This document shows positions 15,101 to 22,604 of a stretch of 27,615 bases of DNA, in pieces (within the stretch, counting starts at the first letter, position 1; every line of letters starts with the position of its first letter). This DNA comes from an uncultured Lachnospiraceae bacterium (GTDB taxonomy: Bacteria > Bacillota > Clostridia > Lachnospirales > Lachnospiraceae), in contig CAJUKA010000011.1 in the NCBI GenBank assembly GCA_910586585.1, positions 59,596-87,210 on the forward strand. Reading direction: 5' to 3'. A program made the position numbers and the translations under genes. The notes below the pieces were generated by a model, which saw nothing but the letters and a program-made list of their open reading frames with translations, had not been told where the DNA came from and ran no database searches.

Positions 15101-18100
15101 ATGGGGCGCATGTTTGGTGATTGCTATAGCTTAACAAATTTAGATTTAAGCAATTTTGACACAAGAAATGTAACGAATATGGCCAGCATGTTTTTTGACT
15201 GTGGTAAGTTACAAACCTTAAATTTAAGCAGCTTTGATGCAAGGAATTTAAAGGAAACAAATTATATTTTCTTTGGTTGTAACAAATTAACTACGATCTA
15301 TGCGCCATATAATCTTACAAAAAATATTCCATTACCAACTATAACCTGGTATCAGCCCGACGGTACAAAAATTACAGAACTTCCTCAAAACTTAAGTTAC
15401 AGTATCATTATAACCAAAAATAAGATTCCTGTAATATCTTCTCCACACATTATAGCCAGGAAAGAAAAAACTGCTTATATATGTGGATATCGTTTAAATA
15501 TGGATGATTTAAGCGTTTGGTTTTACGATACTGACGGTACTGTGAACCAAGTGACAGAATACAGCACCAATGCCAGCGAGATAGATATGTCTACCACAGG
15601 CACAAAAACATTAATCATAACATATAACGGGCTGACAGCAGAGATACCAATTGTTGTAGCACAAGGTTATACTGTTACATTTGATCTTTGCGGACATGGC
15701 GTACCGATTGCTCCCTTGAGAGAGGTTATTTCGGGAAGCTTGATTGATATGCCTCCAAATCCTGTAGCCGAAGGATATGTTTTTTGGGGATGGTATACAG
15801 ATGCATCCTTTACAACGAGATGGAATTTCTATGCTGATACAGTACAGGAAAACATAACACTTTACGCATGCTGGCGTACTTCCGATTTCAATGAGGAACC
15901 CTCTTTTACCACAAGCGGAAATCTATTGATTCAGGGAATTCCAGCGCAAATCTATACAGGGAGCACACTTAAACCATCAGTAACAGTATATTATCAGGTT
16001 GGTGATAGAAAAACAATATTAAAAGCTGGAACAGACTATACTGTTAAATATTTCAACAATATTCAGGCAGATACTGAACAGGAGAAAACGTCAGGCGGCA
16101 CCAGCCAGACAGAAACAGGAAATGGATTTACCAAGGATTTGGCTTATGTTGTCATTACCTGTAAAGGAAACTACAGTGGAACTGTCTATCACAATTTCCA
16201 TATCAATCCTGTTCCTATTACAGAAGATGGACAAACTGTAAAAAAAGGCTTTGTATTAACCTGTACAGACCAGCTTGTTAGTGGAAATAAAGCACTCAAG
16301 CCCTTTAAATCTCTAAAATACAAGAAAGCGATGAAAGCTGGAACGGATTATACCATAAAACTTAATGCCTTAAAAGCTTTCGATGCGAATAATATGCCTT
16401 TATCAGTAGGCACTGTGATAAATGGCAGTTCAAACAGTATTATTCCAACGATTCCACCAGAATACCAAGGCTCTTTTCAAGTAACAATTGAGGGAATACA
16501 TAATTATCAGGGCACAATTACCAAAACTATATACGTGACTGACAAAGACCATTTAGTAAAAAATGCTTCTGTTGTATTGGGGAAAAACCAGAAGAACCTA
16601 AAATATACAGGCAGTGAAATTGTTCTAACCCCCGCCTGGTATGATGTCTCCACCAAAAAATATTATGTGATTGGAGAAGACGGTACACGTACAGAAACTG
16701 ACAAAAACGATGTATTTACAGTGAAGCTTGGTAAAGAATACTTGCAGTATGGCAAAGATTATACTATTAAATATTCTGACAATCAGGCAGCAGGCAAGGC
16801 GACGATGACTATTGTAGGGACAGGGGATTATATCGGAACAAAAAATATCACTTTCAAAATTACAGGAGTTTCCTTTAATACGAAAAATATTCGTATGAGC
16901 GGTCATAAACCTGCCCTGATTTATACAGGACAGGCGTTGACACAAAATGACATAGTTCTGACAGATATCAGCAGCGCAAGTCAAAGAGCACTCAATTATG
17001 GAACAGATTATACAATAAGTTATAAAAATAACCTCAAGAAAGGTACTGCAATTATGACATTTACAGCAAAACCAATATCAGGTTATAGCGGCAGTTTTAA
17101 AAAGACTTTTAAAATTACAGCCGCCAGCCTGGGAGAAAGTGTGTCTGTTGTTCCTGCAAATCCTTCTAATGACAGTATTACATATCCAATTGGAAATAAT
17201 GAAGTAATCAAATTAGATGGAACAATAATTTATACCAAAGATGGTGTAAAGCCTTCTGAACGGATAGTACTGATAAATAGGAATACACGAGGAATTTTGA
17301 AAGAGGGTACTGACTATACAATTAGTTATAGAAACAACATGTCTGTCACAACTGATAGCCTGGCAACTATGACAATCAAGGGAAAAGGGAACTACAACGG
17401 CAGCGTTGTTATTAGCTTTCCAATTGTAAAAGCTCCTCTGGTTGGAAATAAGAATCTGACAGCAACAGCAACATCAATTCCTTATAATATGAAAAAAACT
17501 GACAGCTTTGAATATCATCCAAAGATTAAGATAACAGACAAAAAGAAGACCTTAAGCGCTACAAAAGATTATGAGATAACGGAATATAGAAATTGTACAC
17601 AAAAGGATGTAAAAACTTATCTTGAATCCCTTGCAAATGGAACAGCAGTTGCAGACGCAAAACCTTACGCAGTTATCAAGTCCAAAGATGGAAGCAATTA
17701 TGAAGGCAGTATGGAAATAGATTTGTCAGTCTATCAGACAAAACTGACAGCCAAAAATTTATATATTATTGTGTCAGAGGAAACACAGCAGGTTACTTAT
17801 AGAGGAACGCAGGTGAAACCGGGTGTCACTGTTTATTATGGAGAGGCAGGATCGATTCAAGAGGCCAAAAAAGCAGGTGAATGTCAGGAAAACATTTTAA
17901 CTGACAAAACAGGTAGCTATAAACTGACAAAATTGAAGCCTCTGGAAAATGGAACAGGTGACTATACCATCGTTTATGGAACAAATATTGTTGCCGGCAA
18001 AAATAAGGGCAGTGTTACAATCAATGGTACTGGCATGTATGGAGGTAAAGTGACTGTGAAATTTACAATTCTGAGAAAGGATATATATGATATAGCCAAA

Positions 18101-18130
18101 CAGCTTATTCAGTGGCTTAATGCGAGATAA
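12164..18130 (+). CDS. Giant BspA-like leucine-rich-repeat surface protein
   Basis: 1988 residues. A signal peptide covers about 1-30 and an acidic Glu/Thr/Ser-rich stalk 31-191. Two BspA-type (DUF285) leucine-rich arrays lie at about 263-580 and 773-1048, with a 26-residue period of the form MFxxCxxLxxLdLSxFdTxNVTdM. Each array is preceded by a (A/N)(S/N)GxYxNxxWxI...GKLTVTGTG(D/N)F cap and followed by a bacterial Ig-like segment (about 627-703 and 1088-1165). The whole cap-LRR-Ig block is thus duplicated, at 199-704 and 710-1166. An InlB/Flg_new repeat follows at about 1167-1238 (GYVFWGWYTD). Next come five or six Ig-like beta repeats, each with GTDYTIxYxNN...GxGxYxG, to about 1971. There is no LPxTG motif or C-terminal anchor helix, so how it is held is unclear. 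Such proteins usually bind host or bacterial surfaces. GAAGGGGG precedes the ATG; it is cotranscribed with the transglutaminase-like gene. Confidence 0.9.
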   Translation: MKQRKLFAGLISIMLIVSDILPVGFNVSASELEQQSELATETETEPESEQVSNNETESESDTGIVNSTEETATIEIQPIEMESENKTELETEKNTLEETKTQETEKAETETQEKTSQTKESETDIIESETQDENLDSETDTTESETQNETLDSEINSTESEAQDEILETIESETDIVETEELEIEQNIQLESSGSDIASGKYKNVTWNISANGKLTVTGTGDFIEYKTDGCPWEDYIDSVISAEINVTGAVNADGILSGHYNMVNVDLSNFDTSNITNMSNMFFGCSSLTTLNLNNFDTSNVLYMEDMFGYCTSLTNLNLNSFDTSNVISMLGMFKGCNNLISVDLSSFNNQNVKSMFDMFKGCNKLKSLNLNNFKTDNVDNMSDMFSDCRSLTSLEIKNFNTKNVTDMSSMFSGCSKLSNLDLSSFNTINTTNMREMFRGCSNLASVNLGSFETKNVMDMYYMFSGCSRLSTLDLSTFDTKNVTDMAYMFSNCTGLINIDVSNFNTANVTKLRGMFSGCSNLNYLDITSFETRNITDMYGMFSSCKSLASLDLSNFDIGNVTNAESMISSCTNLTTIYTPRNLKKSVSLPKKEQTDIWYLPDTTQITEMPQNLNDSVIIMKNSIPKISEPCIMAEKIQTVYECGEVLTINDLTVRFFSNTGSVTKVTDYTTNKETINMMTAGTKTLEITYNGLKTSIELTVVVKGGNVANGRYENILWTIDTTGKLTVTGTGNFAAPDMNVNKRDIYRAPWYKYRTSIISAEIKAADITDASYMFYNCVNLVNVNLSEFDTQNTIYTQGMFHGCTNLTSIDLSKFKTPNIASMSYMFADCTSLQNLDLSSLHTENVTSMHSMFAGCRNLQTLNISGFDTQKVQDMGQMFADCMSLKTLNVSNFDTKNVTNMGQMFFNCQSLENINLNNFNTLKVTDMQYMFSNCVSLKSLDLVHFNTTLVTNMGGMFSNCNNLLSLDLSSFRTDRTTSMGRMFGDCYSLTNLDLSNFDTRNVTNMASMFFDCGKLQTLNLSSFDARNLKETNYIFFGCNKLTTIYAPYNLTKNIPLPTITWYQPDGTKITELPQNLSYSIIITKNKIPVISSPHIIARKEKTAYICGYRLNMDDLSVWFYDTDGTVNQVTEYSTNASEIDMSTTGTKTLIITYNGLTAEIPIVVAQGYTVTFDLCGHGVPIAPLREVISGSLIDMPPNPVAEGYVFWGWYTDASFTTRWNFYADTVQENITLYACWRTSDFNEEPSFTTSGNLLIQGIPAQIYTGSTLKPSVTVYYQVGDRKTILKAGTDYTVKYFNNIQADTEQEKTSGGTSQTETGNGFTKDLAYVVITCKGNYSGTVYHNFHINPVPITEDGQTVKKGFVLTCTDQLVSGNKALKPFKSLKYKKAMKAGTDYTIKLNALKAFDANNMPLSVGTVINGSSNSIIPTIPPEYQGSFQVTIEGIHNYQGTITKTIYVTDKDHLVKNASVVLGKNQKNLKYTGSEIVLTPAWYDVSTKKYYVIGEDGTRTETDKNDVFTVKLGKEYLQYGKDYTIKYSDNQAAGKATMTIVGTGDYIGTKNITFKITGVSFNTKNIRMSGHKPALIYTGQALTQNDIVLTDISSASQRALNYGTDYTISYKNNLKKGTAIMTFTAKPISGYSGSFKKTFKITAASLGESVSVVPANPSNDSITYPIGNNEVIKLDGTIIYTKDGVKPSERIVLINRNTRGILKEGTDYTISYRNNMSVTTDSLATMTIKGKGNYNGSVVISFPIVKAPLVGNKNLTATATSIPYNMKKTDSFEYHPKIKITDKKKTLSATKDYEITEYRNCTQKDVKTYLESLANGTAVADAKPYAVIKSKDGSNYEGSMEIDLSVYQTKLTAKNLYIIVSEETQQVTYRGTQVKPGVTVYYGEAGSIQEAKKAGECQENILTDKTGSYKLTKLKPLENGTGDYTIVYGTNIVAGKNKGSVTINGTGMYGGKVTVKFTILRKDIYDIAKQLIQWLNAR

Positions 18131-18169
18131 TCATTGACTAGCACAAATGATAATGATGGAGGCAAACAA

Positions 18170-18364
18170 ATGACAATTTACAAAAAGAACACAGTAGCAA
18201 AAATACTTAGAAGAATCAAAATTTTTGGTCTGCCACTTGGTATAATTCTAATTTTTTCAGGTTCGATGATTACAGATCTTTGGGGAACATCCTCAAAAAT
18301 GACTCAAAGATATTGGTATACTGTTTGTACTGAAGAAATTAATAATATTGGCAGAATCGGTTGA
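18170..18364 (+). CDS. Small single-pass membrane protein of unknown function
   Basis: 64 residues from the ATG at 18170, which has GATGGAGG 7 bases upstream. The frame is open from 18134, but the upstream part lacks a binding site. A basic N terminus (KKNTVAKILRRIK) precedes one hydrophobic helix at about 19-38, so the tail is probably outside. The gene starts 39 bases after the giant surface protein and is likely in its operon. I do not recognise a family. The following gene is broken, so this may itself be part of a decayed locus. Confidence 0.55.
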   Translation: MTIYKKNTVAKILRRIKIFGLPLGIILIFSGSMITDLWGTSSKMTQRYWYTVCTEEINNIGRIG

Positions 18365-18370
18365 ATTTTA

Positions 18371-18633
18371 ATGATTACTGGAATACTTAGCTGCATAGTA
18401 TGGCTGTTTTCCTTCATTATTATAGGTGTTTCTATACCATTCCCTCAATACAAAGGTTTACTAATACAGCATTTTGATATTTTCCCATATTGTAAGGCAG
18501 CGTTAGATTGGGGACACGATACAGATAAAATGAAAGATGGAATAGTCAACATATACACCTTTGCCCATCATGTGGTTTAAAGGCATCGTATAATTCTACC
18601 TTTTATACATCCTGCGGGAAAAAATTAACTTAA
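18371..18633 (+). pseudogene. Frameshifted membrane protein with zinc-ribbon tail
   Basis: The first frame from ATG 18371 gives a hydrophobic helix (ITGILSCIVWLFSFIIIGVSI) and runs to a stop at 18578-18580. From about 18545 another frame encodes CPSCGLKASYNSTFYTSCGKKLT, a treble-clef/zinc-ribbon pattern with two CxxC-like knuckles, ending at TAA 18631-18633. The two halves read naturally as one protein joined by an indel near 18545-18560. The product is therefore probably inactive. Family unknown; zinc-ribbon membrane proteins of this type are common in Clostridia. Confidence 0.55.
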
Positions 18634-18647
18634 TGAGGAGGATAAAA

Positions 18648-18680
18648 ATGTTTACATCGAAATCAAAATATAGTTTTTAA
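18648..18680 (+). pseudogene. Truncated gene start (10 codons) with strong ribosome binding site
   Basis: A very good AGGAGGATAAAA ribosome binding site (18636 onward) leads to ATG 18648, but the frame stops after MFTSKSKYSF at 18680. The MITE begins 34 bases later. The likely reading is the 5' end of a next operon gene that was lost. Confidence 0.4.
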
Positions 18681-18713
18681 CTATCTTTTTATAAGTTCTC
18701 ATAAACTGGTATA

Positions 18714-18811
18714 GGGGCTGTCGCATTAACCCAAATGCATACAATATCGTCTAGTACCGTGTTGCGATTTATACTATATCTTGTATCATTAAAGCTTATT
18801 GCGACAGCCCC
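18714..18811. mobile_element. 98-bp miniature inverted-repeat element (MITE)
   Basis: Terminal inverted repeats GGGGCTGTCGCATTAA (18714-18729) and TTATTGCGACAGCCCC (18796-18811) match at 15 of 16 positions. Similarity continues inward (AATGCATACAA versus AATGATACAA). The element has no reading frame, so it would need a transposase supplied elsewhere. The ends resemble those of DDE-type insertion sequences of Firmicutes; I cannot assign the family. No clear target duplication is visible. Confidence 0.7.
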
Positions 18812-18843
18812 TTGACATCGCAAATCAATTATGCATGGTTTGT

Positions 18844-18981
18844 GTTACAATTCACACTTACGCCAGATTTCACATATACTTACAACGATTTCGGTGTGAA
18901 TTGCAACAATTGATGCACACAAAATGCTAAAAAGCACGCATTTTGGCGCTTGCTCCGACGCCATGCAGCAAGTGCATGGCG
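18844..18981. other. Series of hairpins upstream of the first Rpn gene
   Basis: Three inverted repeats in a row: GTTACAATTCACAC (18844-18857) with GTGTGAATTGCAAC (18894-18907), one mismatch; CAAAATGC (18920-18927) with GCATTTTG (18938-18945); and CGCCATGCA (18959-18967) with TGCATGGCG (18973-18981), loop GCAAG. No protein frame covers them. They could be a structured leader or the remains of mobile DNA ends. Apart from these and the MITE, 18681-19065 shows nothing. Confidence 0.5.
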
Positions 18982-19065
18982 CGGGTGTGAAAAGTAACTG
19001 GTTTGTTACCAAGAACCAACCATTCAGAAAGGCCCTGCTTGTAAAATCAGGCAGTTTATGGTAGT

Positions 19066-19914
19066 ATGAAAATACGAAAACGAAAAGGAAAGCAGGTGGG
19101 AAGATTGACAATAACGGAACAGATAGACCAGAAACATCAGGAAGATTTGCAGAGACTAAGAGGTTTTCGCCTGCTTGATGATGATTTCCTAACAAAATGT
19201 TTTGAGGGAGAGACAGCAAGCATAGCTCTAGTATTGCAGATTATACTGGAAAAGCCGGATTTGAGGGTATTGGATGTCCATACACAGGTGTTTGTTGAAA
19301 ATTTGCTGAATCGCTCCGTAAGGTTTGATATTCTTGCTACTGACAGTACTGGTGCTAAAATTAATGTGGAAATCCAACGAGCGGACAAAGGCGCCGGGAG
19401 AAAAAGAGCAAGGTATAATTCCAGCATGATGGACGCAGCCCTTTTAAAGAAAGGCGATGATTTTGACAATCTTTCAGAAACATGGGTAGTGTTCATCACA
19501 GAAAATGATGTGATTGGAAAAGGGCTGCCGCTCTATCCGGTTGAGCGCTGCTTTTTAGGAACTGGAGAAAGATTTGAGGACGGTTCACATATCCTGTATG
19601 TAAACGGCGCTTATCGTGGAGATACACCCATCGGAAAACTCATGCATGATTTTTCATGTACCAACGCAGCAGATATGTATTATGGGACTCTGGCAGACAG
19701 AGTTCGCTTTTTCAAGGAAAGTAAGGAGGACATTTTAAAGGATATGAGAAAAGAATCTTTGCAAGAGGGTCTAAAAGAAGGCATAAAAGAAGGCGCAATA
19801 AATACTGCAAAAAGAATGTTGGCAGATGGAATATTGACACTTGAAAAAATTGCAGAATATGCCGGACTTCCTCTTGATGAAGTGAAGAAATTGAAAGCAG
19901 AACGGACAACATAA
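19066..19914 (+). CDS. Rpn-family PD-(D/E)XK nuclease / transposase-like protein, copy 1
   Basis: 282 residues, full length for the Rpn (recombination-promoting nuclease, formerly YhgA-like transposase) family. The PD-(D/E)XK core is visible as Asp88 (RFDILATD), Glu102 and Gln104 (INVEIQ), followed by RARYN at about 114-118. The C-terminal part ends in an amphipathic region (LKEGIKEGAINTAKRMLADGILTLEKIAEYAGL). Family members cut DNA and promote RecA-independent recombination. The start is open to question: ATG 19066 has a poor AGGCAG upstream, whereas TTG at 19105 has AGGTGGG at good spacing and would give MTITEQIDQ. The last 381 bp (19534-19914) are duplicated at 22605-22985 with only 3 differences. 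Confidence 0.85.
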   Translation: MKIRKRKGKQVGRLTITEQIDQKHQEDLQRLRGFRLLDDDFLTKCFEGETASIALVLQIILEKPDLRVLDVHTQVFVENLLNRSVRFDILATDSTGAKINVEIQRADKGAGRKRARYNSSMMDAALLKKGDDFDNLSETWVVFITENDVIGKGLPLYPVERCFLGTGERFEDGSHILYVNGAYRGDTPIGKLMHDFSCTNAADMYYGTLADRVRFFKESKEDILKDMRKESLQEGLKEGIKEGAINTAKRMLADGILTLEKIAEYAGLPLDEVKKLKAERTT

Positions 19915-19930
19915 AACACAATAAGAGAAA

Positions 19931-19960
19931 AGACCGGTCCTCTCACAAACGGTCCGGTCT
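19931..19960. terminator. Hairpin terminator between convergent Rpn and lipoprotein genes
   Basis: AGACCGGTCC and GGTCCGGTCT form a 10-bp stem with one mismatch around a 10-base loop. On the minus strand it is followed by TTTTCTCTT, so it best serves the lipoprotein operon ending at 20065. It may also stop readthrough from the Rpn gene. Confidence 0.6.
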
Positions 19961-20064
19961 CTTCCACCATAAAAATCTCCATTCTTACCAAAATCTGCGA
20001 ATTTGGGCGTAAGCACAAATTTGCCGTGTGAAAAATTTATTTTTCACACTATCTTCTATGCAAT

Positions 20065-21297
20065 TCAGTAATGTACAAGCACTGTCTTCTGCGGGATGTC
20101 GTTATGCCCTCCCATACAGACAATGCATGCCCGAAGCTCTGGGAACAGGCAGACTTGTGGAGACCGATAAAACATCTCCTCTCTGTCGTCCTGAATCACT
20201 TCTTGATACAGTAAGGAGAAATCCGATGTCTGCCAGACCGCAATCTCCATCTGGGTCGTATCTAGGGCCGCCGTGACATAGACCGATCCATCATCGGAAA
20301 AGAAAGGTCCGCTTACTGGCAGTGCGCTTACCTTCTCCGTATTGTATGCCGCCTTTCCCGTTTTCGTATCAATCACGCCCATTCCCCCCTCAAAGAACAG
20401 GCTGTCTTCTCCAAACAGCAGCTTTCCGCCGCTGTACCCTGTCGCCGTGCCAAAATCATATTGCAAAATATGGTTTTCATAGCCTTTGCCATCTATGCCA
20501 ACCCGCCCCCATGACGGAACCGATGTGCCATTCTGATTCGTATCGCCGTTAAACACAATATGACTATTGTCTTCATCAAAGAAGAGCGCTGAAGCCCCCA
20601 ACAGATCAATGTTGTTTTCGCTCGTCCACAAATCCATCACTTTCTGTTTCTTCTGGCTTTTGAGATCGTAAAGGTTCATCCCCTCCCAATTATCGCAATA
20701 GGCAAGCAGTGTTCCGTCATGTGAAACAGTCCATTCAGCCAACGCTGCGGTCGATACAATATCATTCAAAACCATTTTCCGTATCTCCTCCAGGGCAGCA
20801 TCGTAAAAAATACACAAACATTCCATGTCCCCTTCGAAACTGACTCCCAACATCTGTGCCCCCTCTTTCTCCGCATCCTCATAGGGTAATCCACTTTTGG
20901 GCACACCGATCGCACAATATCCATCCTTATACGGATAAAAGTCAATCATATTCCAGTCTTCCGTCTTCGTCTGCGCCACGATCTGTGCCGTCACCACATC
21001 ATAAAGATATAGCATATCTTCCTTTAAAGCCAGAAGCGTATTTTCCTTCCCCTTCCAGATCTGTATGCTCCGGCCGTCGAACAATTCCCCGTTCAAGGCC
21101 GCCGCACTCTTATCCTGTCTGCCCTTCGGCGCAGCCTTCGTTTCCACAAACCCCATTTCTTCCGGGTTTTGGCCGGACTCTGCTTCCTTCGCCATCACTC
21201 CTTCCGAAATCTGTCCTGTCGCATCCTTCACCCCACATCCAGCCATACAGACTACGGCCAGTGTCACTGCCAATGTTTTTATCCATTTGTTCTTCAT
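20065..21297 (-). CDS. Putative lipoprotein with beta-propeller-like repeats
   Basis: 410 residues. The signal peptide ends in a lipobox, CMAG with Cys21 as lipidation site, so the protein should be anchored on the outer face of the membrane. The mature part shows repeated beta-strand pairs such as LLALKEDMLYLYDVV, GTLLAYCDNWEGMNLYDL and DGSVYVTAALDT, like WD40/TolB-type propeller blades. No catalytic motif was recognised. It is the third gene of a sigma / anti-sigma / lipoprotein operon, 36 bases after the anti-sigma gene, with AAAGGAG upstream of the ATG. It may be a sensor accessory or the main output of the sigma factor. The GC content of this operon is visibly higher than that of the AT-rich genes on either side. 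Confidence 0.75.
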   Translation of the reverse strand: MKNKWIKTLAVTLAVVCMAGCGVKDATGQISEGVMAKEAESGQNPEEMGFVETKAAPKGRQDKSAAALNGELFDGRSIQIWKGKENTLLALKEDMLYLYDVVTAQIVAQTKTEDWNMIDFYPYKDGYCAIGVPKSGLPYEDAEKEGAQMLGVSFEGDMECLCIFYDAALEEIRKMVLNDIVSTAALAEWTVSHDGTLLAYCDNWEGMNLYDLKSQKKQKVMDLWTSENNIDLLGASALFFDEDNSHIVFNGDTNQNGTSVPSWGRVGIDGKGYENHILQYDFGTATGYSGGKLLFGEDSLFFEGGMGVIDTKTGKAAYNTEKVSALPVSGPFFSDDGSVYVTAALDTTQMEIAVWQTSDFSLLYQEVIQDDREEMFYRSPQVCLFPELRACIVCMGGHNDIPQKTVLVHY

Positions 21298-21333
21298 AAC
21301 ATTCTCCTTTTTACCAGTTTTCTGCTTTTTTAC

Positions 21334-21954
21334 CTACGGCCATGGAATCCCAAGTTCAGCCTTGGCATTCTCCAACCAGACGGGATTGATCGTTTCTCCC
21401 ACTTTTCCTGACGTGAAATATCCCCCAACCCATGCTGGATTTTTACTCTCATCATATAGAAATTCCGCATAGCTAAACGTTTCCGGATCGCCGCCCAGGA
21501 TCAGATAATGCTTGATCCCCTGGCTGTCCCTGTAATCATAAATATACGCCTGACTGTCGGAAATCTGATCCGTAATGTCAATATTTTCTCCGTTCGCCGT
21601 AAACCAGAGGCAGCCATCCTTATATACTGCCGGCGCCGTCACATTTTCCGTGTCAAGCACAGCACTGGAAACCATATTCCCCTTTTCATCCACTGATTCC
21701 GTAAATATGGCATTGTTGGCAAAAGACATAATCCTGCTGATAATCCCCTCTCCGGTATATGCATATGCGGTTCCATTAGCCAGCACCAGCAGCAGGACCG
21801 TTGCTAACGCGACCGCCGGCCCCGAAATCCGTCTGTATCCTGTCGGGGTTTTTAATGTGCCCGCCTGCTTATTTCGCATTGCCTCTTCAATACGCCGGCT
21901 GCACTGCTCTGGCATTCTGATCTGTCCATATACTTCTTTCACTCTATTTTCCAT
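21334..21954 (-). CDS. Probable membrane anti-sigma factor
   Basis: 206 residues. A cytoplasmic N terminus of about 45 residues contains QIRMPEQCSRRIEEAMRNK. One transmembrane helix lies at about 46-66 (PAVALATVLLLVLANGTAYAY). An extracytoplasmic domain of about 140 residues follows, with no known fold recognised. It starts 3 bases after the sigma stop, and its ribosome binding site AAAGGAGGAGG lies within the last sigma codons, so translation is coupled. The role is inferred from topology and position; the arrangement matches anti-sigma proteins of Clostridial ECF operons. Confidence 0.75.
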   Translation of the reverse strand: MENRVKEVYGQIRMPEQCSRRIEEAMRNKQAGTLKTPTGYRRISGPAVALATVLLLVLANGTAYAYTGEGIISRIMSFANNAIFTESVDEKGNMVSSAVLDTENVTAPAVYKDGCLWFTANGENIDITDQISDSQAYIYDYRDSQGIKHYLILGGDPETFSYAEFLYDESKNPAWVGGYFTSGKVGETINPVWLENAKAELGIPWP

Positions 21955-21957
21955 TAA

Positions 21958-22422
21958 TCAGACCTCCTCCTTTAACGCTTCTTCCAATATCCTTCTTGCC
22001 CGCGACATTCGCGTTGTAACAGCACTGTCAGAAATATGTAGTATCTCCCCGATTTCTCTAACCGTATATCCTTCATAATAGAAAAGATAGACGACGATAC
22101 GATATTTGGGTTTCAATCTGCCGATACATTCCCAGACATCACTCTGTTCAGGCTGATCAAACACGATCTCTTCCCTATGTGCTTCTTCAAACGGCCCTGT
22201 CCTTTTTCTCCAAACCGAGCGCAGGAGGCTCCGGCACTGGTTGGCTGTCACCTGCATCAGCCATGCCTTCTCCTTGCCAGGCGTTAGGCTGCTTTGCTCC
22301 ATCAGTTTCAGAAAGACCGTCTGACAGACATCTTCCGCATCCTGAATTGAATGGGTGTAACTGACCGCCAGCCTGTAGACATCATCCTTATAAAGACGGA
22401 ACAATTCCATCACATCATACAT
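21958..22422 (-). CDS. ECF-type RNA polymerase sigma factor
   Basis: 154 residues. Region 2 is at about 5-65 (YRLAVSYTHSIQDAEDVCQTVFLKLME). Region 4 is at about 100-150, with LKPKYRIVVYLFYYEGYTVREIGEILHIS and the helix-turn-helix DSAVTTRMSRARRIL. It is first in an operon with the anti-sigma and lipoprotein genes. GAAAGGAG lies 7 bases before the ATG. The leader holds a TGTGAC-N17-CGTC pair resembling ECF promoters, so autoregulation is likely, plus a sigma-A promoter further upstream. The operon lies between direct repeats made of Rpn gene sequence. Confidence 0.92.
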   Translation of the reverse strand: MYDVMELFRLYKDDVYRLAVSYTHSIQDAEDVCQTVFLKLMEQSSLTPGKEKAWLMQVTANQCRSLLRSVWRKRTGPFEEAHREEIVFDQPEQSDVWECIGRLKPKYRIVVYLFYYEGYTVREIGEILHISDSAVTTRMSRARRILEEALKEEV

Positions 22423-22488
22423 GAATGCATCTCCTTTCTGCGTTTTTAGCTTCCGTGTTATTTTTCAATTTTGAGATCTCATAGATAA

Positions 22489-22515
22489 GACGCACCAGCC
22501 TCTCCTTTTGTCACA
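22489..22515 (-). promoter_or_regulatory. Candidate ECF-dependent (autoregulated) promoter
   Basis: Minus strand TGTGAC (22510-22515), 17 bases, then CGTC (22489-22492, continuing TTAT). CGTC -10 elements with a TG(N)AC-type -35 are characteristic of many ECF sigma factors. It lies about 70 bases before the sigma ATG, which fits autoactivation. Confidence 0.5.
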
Positions 22516-22559
22516 AACTATTTGTAATATTTATTTGCTTCTTTATTTCCCGTCTTCAT

Positions 22560-22586
22560 ATTGTATCATTTTTAGATGCTCGTCAA
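22560..22586 (-). promoter_or_regulatory. Sigma-A-type promoter of the ECF operon
   Basis: Minus strand TTGACG (22581-22586), 15 bases, then TACAAT (22560-22565) with TG one base ahead (extended -10). It lies only about 20 bases from the junction with the truncated Rpn gene at 22605. Confidence 0.45.
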
Positions 22587-22604
22587 CAAATGGGTTGGTC
22601 TTTT

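Noticed and set aside
12164..18130. Cell-wall sorting signal in the giant surface protein
   Set aside because: The C terminus KDIYDIAKQLIQWLNAR has no LPxTG-like motif, hydrophobic helix or clear choline-binding or SLH repeats.
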